Positions 1 to 11,246 of a stretch of DNA of 64,000 bases are shown here, piece by piece. The first letter of the stretch is position 1. Every line of letters begins with the position of its first letter. Source of the stretch: Trichobilharzia regenti (lineage: Eukaryota > Platyhelminthes > Trematoda > Strigeidida > Schistosomatidae); assembly GCA_944472135.2 (NCBI GenBank), contig OX235264.1:118883809-118947808 (forward strand), written 5' to 3'. Under the pieces are notes generated by a model, which worked only from the letters and a program-made list of their open reading frames with translations, was not told where the DNA came from and searched no databases. A program made the translations under genes and the position numbers.

Positions 1-163
1 TCTGATAGGAATTCCCAATCAGCATTCTTATAGTCCCTATATTGATAGCGCACCGGGGAATTTTTAGGTGTGTATTTAGTTGTTAGTCGGAGGGGTAGCG
101 TGCAGTACAATATGTTGTGATCACTGTTATCGAGTTTATTTCCCACCTCTATCGAGATGGGCT
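1..163 (-). pseudogene. CR1-B retrotransposon, end of endonuclease and pre-RT (fragment)
   Basis: The minus strand translates without a stop across the end of an APE-type endonuclease and the start of the linker to the reverse transcriptase; the motif SDHNILYC matches the SDHKIV block of the CR1 copy at 3753-6089. The frame starts just where the CR1-B endonuclease at 8611-9222 stops (LDLI), so I infer one element split by the sequence at 164-8608. The rest of the element lies outside the window to the left. Confidence 0.7.
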
Positions 164-2150
164 CTATGTTAATAATAAGAATAATAATAATGTATATTCT
201 CATATAAACATATAAATTTACATGAAAGTGCATGCCATTTTTACAGGCACGATCAAGTATGATATAATATCAAATCGTAGATTTTCTACAAGTTAATAAT
301 GTTTCAACAGTTAAATATTTGATATATATATAAATACACATTGTCTGAACTAGGCTGTATAGTTATTGAATTGTACAGTTTTCCTCCAGGTTGAGCGGGA
401 AAATCGACTTCGTTTCGTTTTCATACCGTGGTTGTCGGCATACGATAACCAACCACTATTGAGGTAAGTACAACGTTTACAAGGGATTGAAAGCTGTTTT
501 AGAAAAGTAAAAGTGCTGAGGTGAATCATTAAATTGTAATGAAATAGGTAAGTGCAAGTATCATTAATAAATGCATTGAAAAAAGAAAACTCCCTAGGCT
601 GACAACGTTCATTTGCAATGTATAATGCAACACATATACCTCGTACTATCATGATGTCCAATTTTGGTTTCAATACATTTATCCTCAGTTGTGCCAGTTG
701 TTTTTGTTTTATACCTTTTTGTGCATTTAATGTACAACCGTGCCCTTCAGAGAGTAGGAATATAATAAGTCATAAAGAGCTGTAAAATGTTAGGTTTAAT
801 GGAATATAATGAGGATCAAGTAAAGACGTTATTGGAAAATGAATGAGATAAGACATTGTGAAGTGGTATTTAAAGATCAGTCAATGGACAGCAAGTTAGT
901 TTATAAGATGCCCCATAAATCTGTGCAGATCCCACATGGTCGCATCTCAACAATAGGCTGAGCTAATGGTACATATATTTAAAGGTAGAAGCATGATCTG
1001 TCATGGCGTTCACTATTATCTTTTTCAAGATAAAGATCTAAGCCCTCATAAAAATCAGAAATATCTCGAGCCTTTAATTTGTGTATTGCTGTTCCTGCAG
1101 AATGGGGCGATTCACCTTAGTGACCCCCACCATATCTACTGATCAGCTAACGCCACCCTCCCTCCTTTTTTGATGTTAAGCTCTGAGACTATGATTATTA
1201 TGGCTACCGCAAATAAATTGCTTGGTACCAGACATGTTCGTACCTCATATTCCATCTCCCTAGCTTTCTTAATGAGTGCTTCCAATAGGTCTCCGCGTAC
1301 ATCTTTATGAACATTATATATGTATGCATGCGTCCTAATGAACAGATTACTTTACAAGAAGTTAGAACCTTAAAGAATAAAAAGAATAGGTTTTGTGAAT
1401 AGTGAAGCAAGATTCAGCAGAACAATATAGTTAGGGATCAATATAGGTAGTATGAACTGAAGGTAAGGTCGGTTGGCAGGACTTAGTGTACTAAATTATC
1501 ATGACAGTCTTGTATATAGTAGACATCTGACATTGCAAAGTAACGTGTCTAAACATATTATAAAAAGATATTAACAGAACCAACAAAATTTCAGCATTTG
1601 TTTAACAATACTACAGAAGGGTAGTTAGTACTACAGGTAATCGTAAAGTAAATCAATCTATGTATAATAAGAGCATAGTCAGTGTCATAATTCGTATTAT
1701 CAAGGAATACATTAGGCTCAATAACTGAGTGTTATAAGGGAAACAAGCATGGTAAAGCAAGAGAACACTTGCCGCATAGCTATTTTAATCATTTTAAGTA
1801 TTTTAATGACAATCGAATTTCAAGTATTGAACCTACATAATTACTAAGTGTTATTATATTGGTATTGGGACTAGTGTACTTTCCGTAGTTAAATATTTAA
1901 AAGCCATTGTCTCTCCACTCTACCAGCAGTTGAGATCTTTGAGGCGGGCTAGGGTGGACATGTTTATATGTTTTTCTAGGCTCCTTTTGAAACTGTCAGG
2001 CCTTTCACAGGATCTTATCTCAGAGGGTAGTTGGTTCCAAAGTTTGCAATATTTAATGGTGAAGAAGTTAGCTCTAGTGTTGAGTTTATGGGTGTTAACC
2101 TTGAGAAGGTAGTTGTGGTTGCGTAGTCCATACGATTTAGGATTAGCCCA
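164..2150 (-). mobile_element. CR1-D, 5'-truncated copy with a long 3' UTR
   Basis: This minus-strand element keeps only the last part of ORF2 (1925-2150) followed by about 1.75 kb of non-coding sequence that ends in a TAATAAT-type tail near 164. The 3' UTR recurs in inverted orientation at 21089-22104, as a short minus copy at 24334-24821 and, diverged, at 26116-26950. The short frames inside (for example 350-673 and 1204-1410) are not shared with the other copies in a way that suggests coding. It inserted into CR1-B. Confidence 0.7.
1925..2150 (-). pseudogene. CR1-D ORF2 C-terminus (fragment)
   Basis: The minus strand is open and shows the usual end of a CR1 reverse transcriptase protein: a YGLRNHNYL block, an NFFTIKYCKLWNQLPSEIR block and FKRSLEKHINMSTLARLKDL before the stop. 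The same ending with several disruptions is present at 25870-26115 on the plus strand. The copy is 5'-truncated at 2150. Confidence 0.75.
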
Positions 2151-2403
2151 GGTTATAATAATAATAATAATAATAATAATAGTATATTCTCATTTTGTAC
2201 ATGAGAGACGCCAGTTTACAGGCATCATCAATATGATAAATTACATATACGATTAGGAATCATAATTAATAATAATGTTTTAATAAAGTACACATTTTTT
2301 CCTACTTGTGTAGGACACACCAAATATACAGGCATGGATAAGCATAAATTAAATTTCATAAATTCGGTTTATGGTTAAGTTACATGGTTGCTGGCGTTTT
2401 TGT
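2151..2403 (-). mobile_element. Two stacked CR1 3'-end fragments
   Basis: Two short 3' termini lie one behind the other, both on the minus strand. The first (2151-2282) starts with an (AAT)n run; the second (about 2283-2403) resembles the 3' end of CR1-C at 10106-10240, sharing the ACAGGCATGGATAAG stretch. Each is only 120-130 bp, as expected for extreme 5' truncation. Confidence 0.55.
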
Positions 2404-2500
2404 TTTAATAATAATTATAATAATGTATATTCTCATATAAACATATAAATTTACATGAAAATGCATGCCATTTTTTTAGGTCTGTGGGAACAATATGATA

Positions 2501-2768
2501 ACCAGTCATTCAATGGAGCACATAATGAAATATAGGAATATTGACTTCGCATTAACAAAAAAAACCCAAGTAAGTTTCGGATGGATTAAAAATACTTGGG
2601 AAAAAATAAAGCTTGAAGTTATTCCACAATATAACAAGTCATTCAATGGAGCACATCATGAAATATAGGAATGTTGTCTTCGCATTAACAAAAAAACCCA
2701 AGTAAGTTTTGGATGGATTAAAAATACTTGGGAAAAAATAAAGCTTGAAGTAATTCCTCAATATAACC
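2501..2768 (-). repeat. 132-bp tandem duplication in CR1-A 3' UTR, each unit with a hairpin
   Basis: Two nearly identical units (about 2501-2636 and 2637-2768) each contain an A-rich run, an 8-bp inverted repeat CCCAAGTA / TACTTGGG (2565-2572 with 2593-2600; 2697-2704 with 2725-2732) and AATAAAGCTTGAAGT. A single related unit lies in the 3' UTR of CR1-C at 10265-10370. Confidence 0.8.
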
Positions 2769-3333
2769 TGGGTGTGTACAAATCCGAATCTCATTTTTGA
2801 TTTGATTTATATCCAAATTGGGTAATAAGGAAGCTATTTTTACAGATACGATCAGTTATGTTATCAGCTACAATCGTGAAGTTGTATTACAAATTGATAC
2901 TTTTCCATTGGTATAAGAGTATATTCCACAAATGTAATCCAGGTTGCGTCGTGGAGAAAGTTAATTCGTTATTAACCAGGCAACTGAAAGATACGGGACC
3001 AATAATGTTTGCAGATCATTTGTCATTGTAAATGGTCAAATATCCACATTATTCATTCTCATTCAAAAAGTCAAATGGAAGCTGAAATGGTGAGAGAAAA
3101 AAGAAGACAAACAACAGCAACGCAAAAGAAAGCAACGGGAGTCCTTAAGGAGTGATTAATAAATATATACATATATATTCTGTTTAGTAACTGTGGTTAT
3201 TTTGGTACACAAACTAACTAGTCCCGTTATGCTAACTTTTATATTATGTGTGAACTAATATTACTGTCCTGTGTAGAAATGTTAATCATCTAGTTCCAAT
3301 AATATTAAAATTTATAATTGTAGTTTGCTGTAA
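2769..3333 (-). other. Remaining CR1-A 3' UTR
   Basis: This stretch lies between the ORF2 stop at 3334 and the duplicated hairpin units. I see no frame or motif beyond AT-rich sequence; it belongs to the CR1-A 3' UTR. Confidence 0.5.
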
Positions 3334-6089
3334 CTACACGTTTAAACAACTTAAAATATCTATGTAGGGTGAAAAAGAGGGTGTAAGAGTCAGACGTATA
3401 AGTGCATTGTCATCTTTGAGCAGTCTGGTGACTGAGGAGATGAACACTGGAAGTGTGTTTGCATCGCGCACATTAGCTGGTAGTCTATTCCAAATGACTG
3501 AAAACTTATTTAAGAAGAAGTTGTACCGCACGTAAGTCTGAAAGTGCTCTATAGCAGCTAGGTTGTGATGATTTCTAAGATTGTAACTGACGACAGCGGT
3601 AGGTTTAGTTAATGGCTCGGACGAGTTACTGTTACAGTGCTTTCTTATAACTTTGAATAAGAGAAATAAATTGCACTTCACTCTCCTTAACCATAAGGGC
3701 TCTAAGTCCAGTCGAATACATCTGTCAAGGTATTCTATTTGCTGACCATAGCCTAATATGCGTTTCGTAAGGAATCTTTGGACACTTTCAACTTTTTTCT
3801 GTCTGCCGACTTGAAGCTACTGTATAAGTGGGCACAGTATTCAAGTTTGGGGCGAATGCATATCTTATATATGGCTAATCTGGCTTCTGGAGTGTAAAAG
3901 TTGCGTAGCACAAAGCCGGTTAGACGTTTACAATCAGATACCACCTTATTTGCATGTTCAGTAAAGGTAAGATCTGAGTATGTTATCCCGAGATCTGTGA
4001 CTGTGTTTGTGTTTGAGACAAGGTCACCGTACATGTATAGACACATGCTAGGTTTCCAACGTCCGAAGTATGTTATCCCAGATTTAGCTGGATTGAACGT
4101 TAACTGCCACTTTTCACTCCAATTACATAGACTATTTAGGTCTTCTTGGATTTTACTAACAATATTCATATCATTATAGTCAAAATCATAGACAACTTTG
4201 AGGTCATCTGCAAAGAGGTATGGCTTGCCATACTTGATCATAGAGACAATATCATTTATGAATACAATGAATAGGGTAGGGCCAAGAACACTACCTTGTA
4301 TCACGCCGCTGGTTATCGGTTTGGATGTTGATAAGTGATGGTTGACTTTAACTAACTGTTCTCTTCCTGTAAGAAAGGAAGTTATCCACTCAAGAAGCCT
4401 TCCACTTATTCCATAAGATAGGAGTTTCAGTATGAGTCTTTTATGTGGGACTTTATCAAAAGCTTTCCTAACATCTAGAAATAATGTTGCTGCCGAACGA
4501 CCTTTGTCTACACATTCAGTAATGTGGTCGAAATAATCTAACTGGCACGTAATGCACGATCTTCTATTTAGGAAACCGTATTGGAAAGGGGATATTAAGT
4601 CATTCGAGAGCAAATACTGAACAATTTGCTTCTTTACAATCTTTTCCATCACACGTGAAACTACGGAAGTAATGTTGATGGGGCGGTAATTATCTATGTC
4701 CGCTGTAGGTCCGGTTTTGTGAATGGGTACAACGTAGGATTTCTTCCAGCTATTTGGATATGTTCCACTCCTTATCGAAGTTGAAAATATCTTGAGAAGA
4801 AGTAGATTCATGTCATTTCCACCATTTTTTAAGAGGACGGAAGACATTCCATCTGGGCCGGGAGTATTAGTAAGCTTAAGAGTTGTGATAGCTTTATCGA
4901 TTTCTTGGGCGTTTAAGACTACATCGCTTAGACACTTTTCTGTTTTACGAGGGAAATCTATATCCTGGTCATTTTCTAGAGTGTACAGTTTGGCAAAGTG
5001 CGTGCTAAACACCTCACATATATCCTCAGCACTTTCGTGAGTAATGCCACCTAGGTGTATTATTTTTGGATATGTTGATTTGGAGTTAGTTAACCTACTT
5101 TTGAAGAGTTTGGCTATTTCTCCAGTGTTATGTGGCGACTGAATTGCCCGCGTTTCTTTATTCCTAAGACTTAGATTTTTTAACTCATGGATTCTAATGA
5201 GGATTGATTTGATAGCGATTAACGACGATAAGTCGTCATGTCTATAGTAACTTAATGAATGCTTCCGCAAACTTCTTCTTAATGATATTGGAATAAAATC
5301 ACCTTGAGGGATTTTGAATTTAATCAGTTTCACAGGCGCTATGACATCATTAACCGACTGTATATTGTCATAGAAGTTTTTAAGGACTTCCTCTAAGGAG
5401 TCATTGGTAAAGTAGGAATCCCAATTAGAGTATCTAATCAAGTCCTGATACAAGTCCCAATCAACCCGCGTGTATGGTCTTATAGGTGTCCGACTAACTT
5501 CGTTTCTGTGTATAGTTTCTGGGGAAATGTTAAACGAACATGCAACTATTTTATGATCGCTACCTGGGAATTCATGTCCCACATGAATTGTAGATGGTGC
5601 TACGTTGATCGTGAATATAAGATCAAGAATGTTATTGGACCTAGTGGGTACATTTATGTGTTGCGTCCATCCTCCAGTAATGATGGAATTAAGAAGATTA
5701 TCATACCTCGAGGGTCCACGAAGTGTACGCCATGATATATCAGGCAAATTGAAGTCACCTCCAATTATATTATAACTGAAGGGGAGATTGGATGCAACAC
5801 TAAATATGTTGCTGAGTACGTTATCGTATTCGCGGTTGGATGATGGCGGTCGGTATACGCACCCTATAAGGATAGGTTTACTTCTGAGAACTTTTATTTC
5901 GACCCACACCGAATCATTAAGTTGTGACAGAATAGGGTGACTAAAATGCGTTGCACAAATGGGTTGTTTAACGTATATGAGTGTTCCACCCCCACGACCT
6001 GTTTCCCTATCCCCTCGAAAAAGATTGTACTTATCAATTGATAAGCTACCATCCACAATGTCACTTGAGCACCAGGCTTCAGTGATCAT
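3334..6089 (-). pseudogene. CR1-A ORF2: endonuclease-reverse transcriptase, one frameshift
   Basis: ORF2 makes the nicking endonuclease and reverse transcriptase used for target-primed insertion. Visible blocks are ITEAW, GRGGGTLIY, GGDFNLPDISW and GSDHKIV (endonuclease), then NYRPINIT, GFLNRRSC, FLDVRKAFDKV, GVIQGSVLGP and the catalytic FADD at residues 626-629. The frame from the first ATG is 778 codons and then shifts at a six-A run (plus strand 3793-3798). The other frame continues through WLRRVKCNLFLLF and SVIWNRLPANVRDANTLPVF to the stop at 3334. The first ATG (6089) lies inside the endonuclease; the same frame stays open upstream into the end of ORF1 without ATG, GTG or TTG, so the true start is uncertain. 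One indel in otherwise clean coding sequence suggests a fairly young copy. Confidence 0.85.
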
Positions 6090-6442
6090 GATCAGCGACG
6101 GATTGCATATAGAGGCTAACGTACATAATGCTAAATGTTTGTTAAGAACTGATCTAGCATTTATGAGGATGACGGATAGACTTTGACGAAGTGGTTTTAG
6201 TGTATGGGCAATATCATAATAAAATACTCTATGGTTATCAACTGAATATGTGCAGTCGTTATTGGATTCATTAATTACAACATTTTGATCACTAGAGACG
6301 GTTTCTTTAATTTGATAGTTAGGGATGGGTTGTGAAATGTCACTCGTGAGTAGTTGGTCGTTTAGATATTGCGTGCTATGGGAGATACTAGTATGATAAT
6401 CTATGGTATTACTATTGGTATTAGGTGTGTATAAGATGTTTG

Positions 6443-8197
6443 CTATCTTTCGGGGAAGAAGCAGTTTCCCTGTTGTAAGGTGTTCGCTATACCAGCAAGG
6501 AATTGGTCTGATATCATGCGTGCTATGTGCATGATCCCAGGCGTTTCTGCCAGTTGTCGCTGGAGAAAATTTTGGTCATATGGATTGGCTAGTGTCGTGT
6601 AATCTGCATAGTTATAACCGAAATGTGTGATCGGCGTGTTGTTGTGTGCATATGACTTAGATCCCTGTGTCTGATTAGAGTACTTCCTAGGCCATGATGA
6701 GCATTGTGCTGAAATTGGCATGTGACCCCTACTGAATGCATGAGAATTATGACAGGGCACTATACGCGTTTTTGGACTAACGTCTGTATTCTCAAACTGA
6801 TGTTTCCTGTACATCATGGTTGAGGGTGCATTCGTGAGGGGTTGAGCAACTTCGTGTTTTCGAAGTGTTTGGTGAGATATGTGACGATTGTTTTTTCTTA
6901 TCATAGGACTGGTAGTGGAAGTCGGAAATGATTCAGCTCCTACGGTATGTGAATTACGTCTAACTTCAGGAACATGACTAAGTTTAGATGATTGTCTATC
7001 AGTAGAATGAGCCAGTGACCCATTTGAAACTTTCCTACTTATGGGCTTTAGTGTTCCGGGTCTAACGTTTGGTTTAGCTTTATCCGTATTAGTCGGCCTG
7101 TATAATTTGGGCTGCTGGTGATTAGTAGGATTTCCTAATAAACTGGATTTCTGATGAATAGTCTCAACAGTTTTTTTGGTGTTCCTAACGGAAATAGGAC
7201 GTTTATCATAACGCCTTGTATTTACACCTACCTGGGTGGCCACATGTGATTGCTGCTTCACAGTAGCCGGGCTAAGAGGTTGTGAGGTATATGACTTCCC
7301 GAGAGATTCAAAGTGTACTACTGAATTCAGCTTAGACTTTTTCGAGGGTTTGGCATTAGTGCCAGTGTGCGAGGGATGCACGTCAATACTGTGATCTGTT
7401 GACATTTCTATGTCTGAAATTTCAGTATTTCGAGCTAAGTCTTCAACAGTTGCTTGACTACTGTTAGTTTGTGTATGCGATATTATCTGGTGCTCTTGGT
7501 CATCAGGCAATACAACGAGGGAAGTATTAACATCGGTTGTCTTATTGGGGTTGTCTTCCCTCAGTTTACCTGCGCGGCAACGTCTTTGGCAAGAAGTTAA
7601 ATCAGGTACAATCCTGATATTGGTGTAGGGTGTTGAGGAGCCAAGAGTTTTGCCAGACTCCAAAAATTTCTTAGCTAGGTCAATAGACTTAAATTTGAAG
7701 AGTACAGGACATGGGTGGTTTGCGGATTTCTTACGAAGACGCAGAACCTGGCAGTCAGATACTGAAATGTTGCATGCCTGTAGACAGATTGCTTTAAGTT
7801 TGATAATAGGTACATTGTCTGGTATATTATATCCTAAAACATTGTATGAGGACATGACCCTCTTTACAGCCTCTGCAGTCAAAAAGTCTAGCAGGCGCTC
7901 AGATTTGAGGAGTGAATCTAAGCAAATTTCTTGTGATGGATCACAAAGTTGGAGGAAAGGAGTGATACTTTCGAACTTATCCTGCAGGTCTGTTATAGAT
8001 TTCTGAAGGATCTTTAGATCACTAGTGTTACGGGCTACGTTATCGATTAGTTCTTCCATTAAGTTTGGTACTATAACTCTCGGTGTATCAATTGATCTTA
8101 GTACAAATTCATCGTCAGGACTAATGTTTCTAGTGACCGGCTGACTATTTGATGCTAGTCTCTTAACAGTACTAACTCGTTTAATAACTTTGACCAT
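6443..8197 (-). CDS. CR1-A ORF1 protein, intact 584-codon frame
   Basis: ORF1 proteins of such elements bind the element RNA and act as chaperones. The frame starts with MVKVIKRVS, has a likely coiled coil near residues 60-110, then a block that resembles the RRM-like region of non-LTR ORF1 proteins (YNVLGYNIPDNVPI to IRIVPDLTSCQRR, about residues 115-205), and ends in a long Ser/Thr/Pro/His-rich, probably disordered half. CR1-C has the same N-terminal architecture. The stop lies inside the ORF2 frame. No zinc knuckle is visible. The identification rests on position and architecture. Confidence 0.75.
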   Translation of the reverse strand: MVKVIKRVSTVKRLASNSQPVTRNISPDDEFVLRSIDTPRVIVPNLMEELIDNVARNTSDLKILQKSITDLQDKFESITPFLQLCDPSQEICLDSLLKSERLLDFLTAEAVKRVMSSYNVLGYNIPDNVPIIKLKAICLQACNISVSDCQVLRLRKKSANHPCPVLFKFKSIDLAKKFLESGKTLGSSTPYTNIRIVPDLTSCQRRCRAGKLREDNPNKTTDVNTSLVVLPDDQEHQIISHTQTNSSQATVEDLARNTEISDIEMSTDHSIDVHPSHTGTNAKPSKKSKLNSVVHFESLGKSYTSQPLSPATVKQQSHVATQVGVNTRRYDKRPISVRNTKKTVETIHQKSSLLGNPTNHQQPKLYRPTNTDKAKPNVRPGTLKPISRKVSNGSLAHSTDRQSSKLSHVPEVRRNSHTVGAESFPTSTTSPMIRKNNRHISHQTLRKHEVAQPLTNAPSTMMYRKHQFENTDVSPKTRIVPCHNSHAFSRGHMPISAQCSSWPRKYSNQTQGSKSYAHNNTPITHFGYNYADYTTLANPYDQNFLQRQLAETPGIMHIARMISDQFLAGIANTLQQGNCFFPER

Positions 8198-8608
8198 TAT
8201 GGAGGTAAAGATTATAAAAATTTCTCAAAAATTGACAAAAGTGTGTGAAATACTGTTATATTATCTAAGTAGATAAAAACAACAATAAACAGGTATGAAT
8301 GTATGAAGTACGAACTAAAAATAGACCACTATCAAACGAGTTAACTCTGACAGTTATAAACAACAAAACTAAGGACTTCTCTATAGTTCTTTTGTGATAG
8401 ATTGCTCTTTATTAACACGAATCTGACTGGATCCAAACAGTATTCTGGAGGTGATAAATTTGGATATTTAGCTACCGGAGGTGCAACCAATATCAGCTAT
8501 AATTATATAGTAGTCAAATATAGACCACGATATTCCAGAATTCGAAAAGATATTTCCACGTTATATGGAGAGATTGTAACGTCCTACACGAAGCGCGCGG
8601 GTTGGTGT
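8198..8608 (-). other. CR1-A 5' UTR
   Basis: This AT-rich, non-coding stretch lies between the ORF1 start and the break in the CR1-B endonuclease. It would contain the element's internal promoter, but I recognise no promoter motif. The end at 8608 is inferred. Confidence 0.5.
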
Positions 8609-8610
8609 AT

Positions 8611-9222
8611 TCAGAGGATTAAGTCAAGAGTATTTTGGTTCCTTGTAGGGAGGCGCACGCACTGCTTCCATCCTCCTATGTCTATAGCTTGTAGTAGCTC
8701 TTCATGGATTCTAGGTCCTGTACAGGTATCCCAGTTTACTCCAGGTAAGTTGAAATCTCCACATGCTACTTTGTAGTCGAAGTCCAGCGTGGCTACATGC
8801 TCTAGTATTTCTGCAATAGTTACATCAGCCATTTCAGGGCTATTGGGGGGTCTGTATATACATCCCACGAGAATTTTACTTTCGTTTGTGTGGATGCTTA
8901 TCCACTTAGATTCTGGGAGTTTGTCAGTATTTGGGTTATTGAAAGTATTGGAGTTAGTGGATTTATAGGCATATATTAAACAACCGCCTCCTCTTTTGTC
9001 AACTCTATCGTTCCTATAGATGTCGTAGTTGTCTATTACTAGCTTTGTCTCAGGTATATCAGTAGTAAGCCAGGTTTCAGTCACCATTATTAGTGTTGGC
9101 CGTTCTATGTATGCCAGGCAGCAAAGCGTTGTTATTTTATTAAGGAGAGATCTAGCATTCAGGAGCATAATTGTTAGTAAACCAGAGTTATTGGAGGAGA
9201 GGTTAACATGGTTACTTGTCAC
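8611..9222 (-). pseudogene. CR1-B ORF2 endonuclease domain (interrupted)
   Basis: The minus strand has the first four-fifths of an APE-type endonuclease: LNARSLLNK, TETWL, DKRGGGCLIYA, GCIYRPPNS, ACGDFNLPGVNWD, and it ends at LDLIL where CR1-A sequence begins. The first start-like codon is a GTG at 9220-9222; the frame stays open past the ORF1 stop. The next endonuclease residues are at 163 on the minus strand, 8.4 kb away. Confidence 0.8.
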
Positions 9223-9227
9223 TATCC

Positions 9228-10105
9228 CTACGTTATGTTTGGAGGGGCTCTGAGGTGAGACACAGTCAATGTGTGTACTATTTCCTGGATGAACTGTGCA
9301 GCGAGTGGGGCTATTGTTTGCTGCAGCCGAAAATAATCCTGTTGCATATTTTGACTATTAGCATCCATGGGTCGGCATCTGCGTTCATCAACTGGTGATA
9401 TATGGTGTGCCCTGCAATTTAGGTTGTAGTTTGCTGGACCTAGGTACCCTGTGTTAAGATTACCCTGGTAGTTGTACCTCATGGGGCTTTCATAGCCATA
9501 TGCATATTGGCTCACGTCACGTGTGTGAGTGAAGTTATTGAGGGGATCAAGTGCCGACCTGTTCTCATTAAGTTGATGAGGTTTAACATAGATAGTGCGA
9601 GAGTTTGGACGAGGATTTTCGTTAATATGGTGCCTATATGAGTCCCGTTTAGTGCTCCATATATCCTGAGGATCCATTCTACGTTGCATTCAAAAGTTAT
9701 GTGCGTTGTTAGGCATGTTACTTCTAGTTCGGGAAGGGGTATTCCTTCTCACATGCTGCGTGACGTCTATGGGAATGTGCTTCGTTACCCATGCTTTGTC
9801 ATTTTTTAGACTGACACGCTGCTTATTAGACTTATTACGAGGGAGGTATGTCGAAGTCTGGGGTGGGACTCTGGGTTTTGTGGTCCTTTTTGCGGTTTCT
9901 ACCGAGGGACTCTCTGGCTTGGATCCAGATTGAGAGTGGTCTGCCAGTAGTTTCTGGTCAGCCATAGTTTGTGCGTCTATGTCAACCTTATGTAGGTCAG
10001 CAGGTTTTCGAGATGTGCTCTCGTGCACTCTAAGATTGCACCCAGTGGCACTGCTCTTACTGAGTTTTGGGTCGCTCTTACTTGCCGTTTTTTCTCCTTA
10101 ATATT
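9228..10105 (-). pseudogene. CR1-B ORF1 protein, C-terminal part with one in-frame stop
   Basis: One minus-strand frame runs from 10105 to 9228 with a single in-frame TGA at 9690-9692. The product is rich in Ser, Thr, Pro, His, Asn and Arg, like the second half of the CR1-A ORF1 protein. The RRM-like N-terminal half is missing because the copy ends at about 10105 against CR1-C. It lies directly before the CR1-B endonuclease, which supports the assignment. Confidence 0.65.
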
Positions 10106-10306
10106 ATATATTTCTTCCTGTTTATGCAGGAGCATACCAATTGTACAGGCATGGATAAGTTATTATATACATTACACAAAATTTGATGTATAATGGATTT
10201 ACAGTTTGGTTGTTCTTTCTGATATCAAAGTCAGTCGAAGCAGTCTGCTATAAAGTTTGTTTGTGTAGCACATAAAGAGATATAGAAATATTGTCTTCGC
10301 ATTAAC

Positions 10307-10370
10307 AAAAAACCCAGACATCAGATGAATGTAATACAAATATCTGGGAAAAATAAAGCTTGAAGTCAAC
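10307..10370 (-). other. 3'-UTR hairpin of CR1-C
   Basis: CCCAGA (10313-10318) and TCTGGG (10343-10348) can pair. In CR1-A the equivalent arms are CCCAAG and CTTGGG, so both sides changed together. The flanking CTTCGCATTAACAAAAAA and AAATAAAGCTTGAAGT are conserved. Confidence 0.55.
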
Positions 10371-11246
10371 TCTCTTATATAACTTTGTTGTGAACAGCAC
10401 CCTTGGCTTAAAGATTATTGATGTATTATGTTGAGATCAGTGATATATTTATTCCATTTTTTCAGTAGTCTTATCGTAGTTTTATAACAGGAAAGAAATT
10501 TGATCGTGGATACGAAAACTAGATAAGGTCATGTTGGGTTGTTTTACTGCATCAAATGGTGCCGAGGTCGATTCCAGAATTCTCCATTTGCTCCATTTGT
10601 GTCTGCATGGCGGACTGTATTCGTAAGTTGAGTAAAATGTTGAAAACTGTTTGAAAACCAGTTGCTTCTTCATTTCAGATCATGAATACTCATTTACAGC
10701 ATGTTCGCCAGCGTCTTCAAATGGTAGAATTGGATCGTTCATGGAATTTGAGTGGTTATGAGATAGACGTTTTGGAATTAATCCTCATTTCAGTTTAGAT
10801 GCAGGGTTGTTCGACCTCGACCAGAAGATGAATAGGAGCAGCAAAATACCAGAAAGAGAAAGTATGTGAACATGAAAAGGACATATATATATTGTGAATT
10901 TATAAATGTTGTATATTATACTTAAGTAAACTTTTTTCTATATTGTATGTTTTCACGTATTTATGCGAAGTCTTAGAGTTTATTTAATGTCATAATGTGT
11001 ATTAATGAGTCTGAGCGTTTTAGTGTTCTAATGACTGATGCGTTTTAGAAATAAGTGATGGGTTCTGGTAGGGATAGTCATTTGGACAAAACAGTTTACA
11101 TAGCAAGCGTTTGAAGGTTACAATGAGGGATAGGTCCTATTTCTAAGGGTAAACTAATCCTGTATGTTCCGTACTAAGTCTTTATGCATCCATGCTGCTA
11201 GTTTATTTATAGTTTAAAGATTGCTAAGGGTGTTGAAGTGCGTCTT
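10371..11246 (-). other. Remaining CR1-C 3' UTR
   Basis: Non-coding sequence lies between the hairpin and the stop codon of the fused frame. A 63-codon frame at 10482-10673 has no recognisable feature and I do not call it a gene. Confidence 0.45.

Larger units (their letters stand above)
2404..8608 (-). mobile_element. CR1-A, nearly full-length non-LTR retrotransposon
   Basis: The order on the minus strand is 5' UTR (8608-8198), ORF1 (8197-6443), ORF2 (overlapping the end of ORF1, to 3334, one frameshift), 3' UTR (3333-2404) and a TAAT-rich tail. Its length of about 6.2 kb suggests little or no 5' truncation. The 5' boundary is inferred from the point where the CR1-B endonuclease frame stops. 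It is the most complete element in the window. Confidence 0.75.

Noticed and set aside
4792..6186. Several plus-strand frames of 75-92 codons
   Set aside because: They lie antisense inside the CR1-A endonuclease-reverse transcriptase and have no motif.
8402..8776. 124-codon plus-strand frame
   Set aside because: It overlaps the CR1-B endonuclease and the CR1-A 5' UTR on the opposite strand; a shadow frame.
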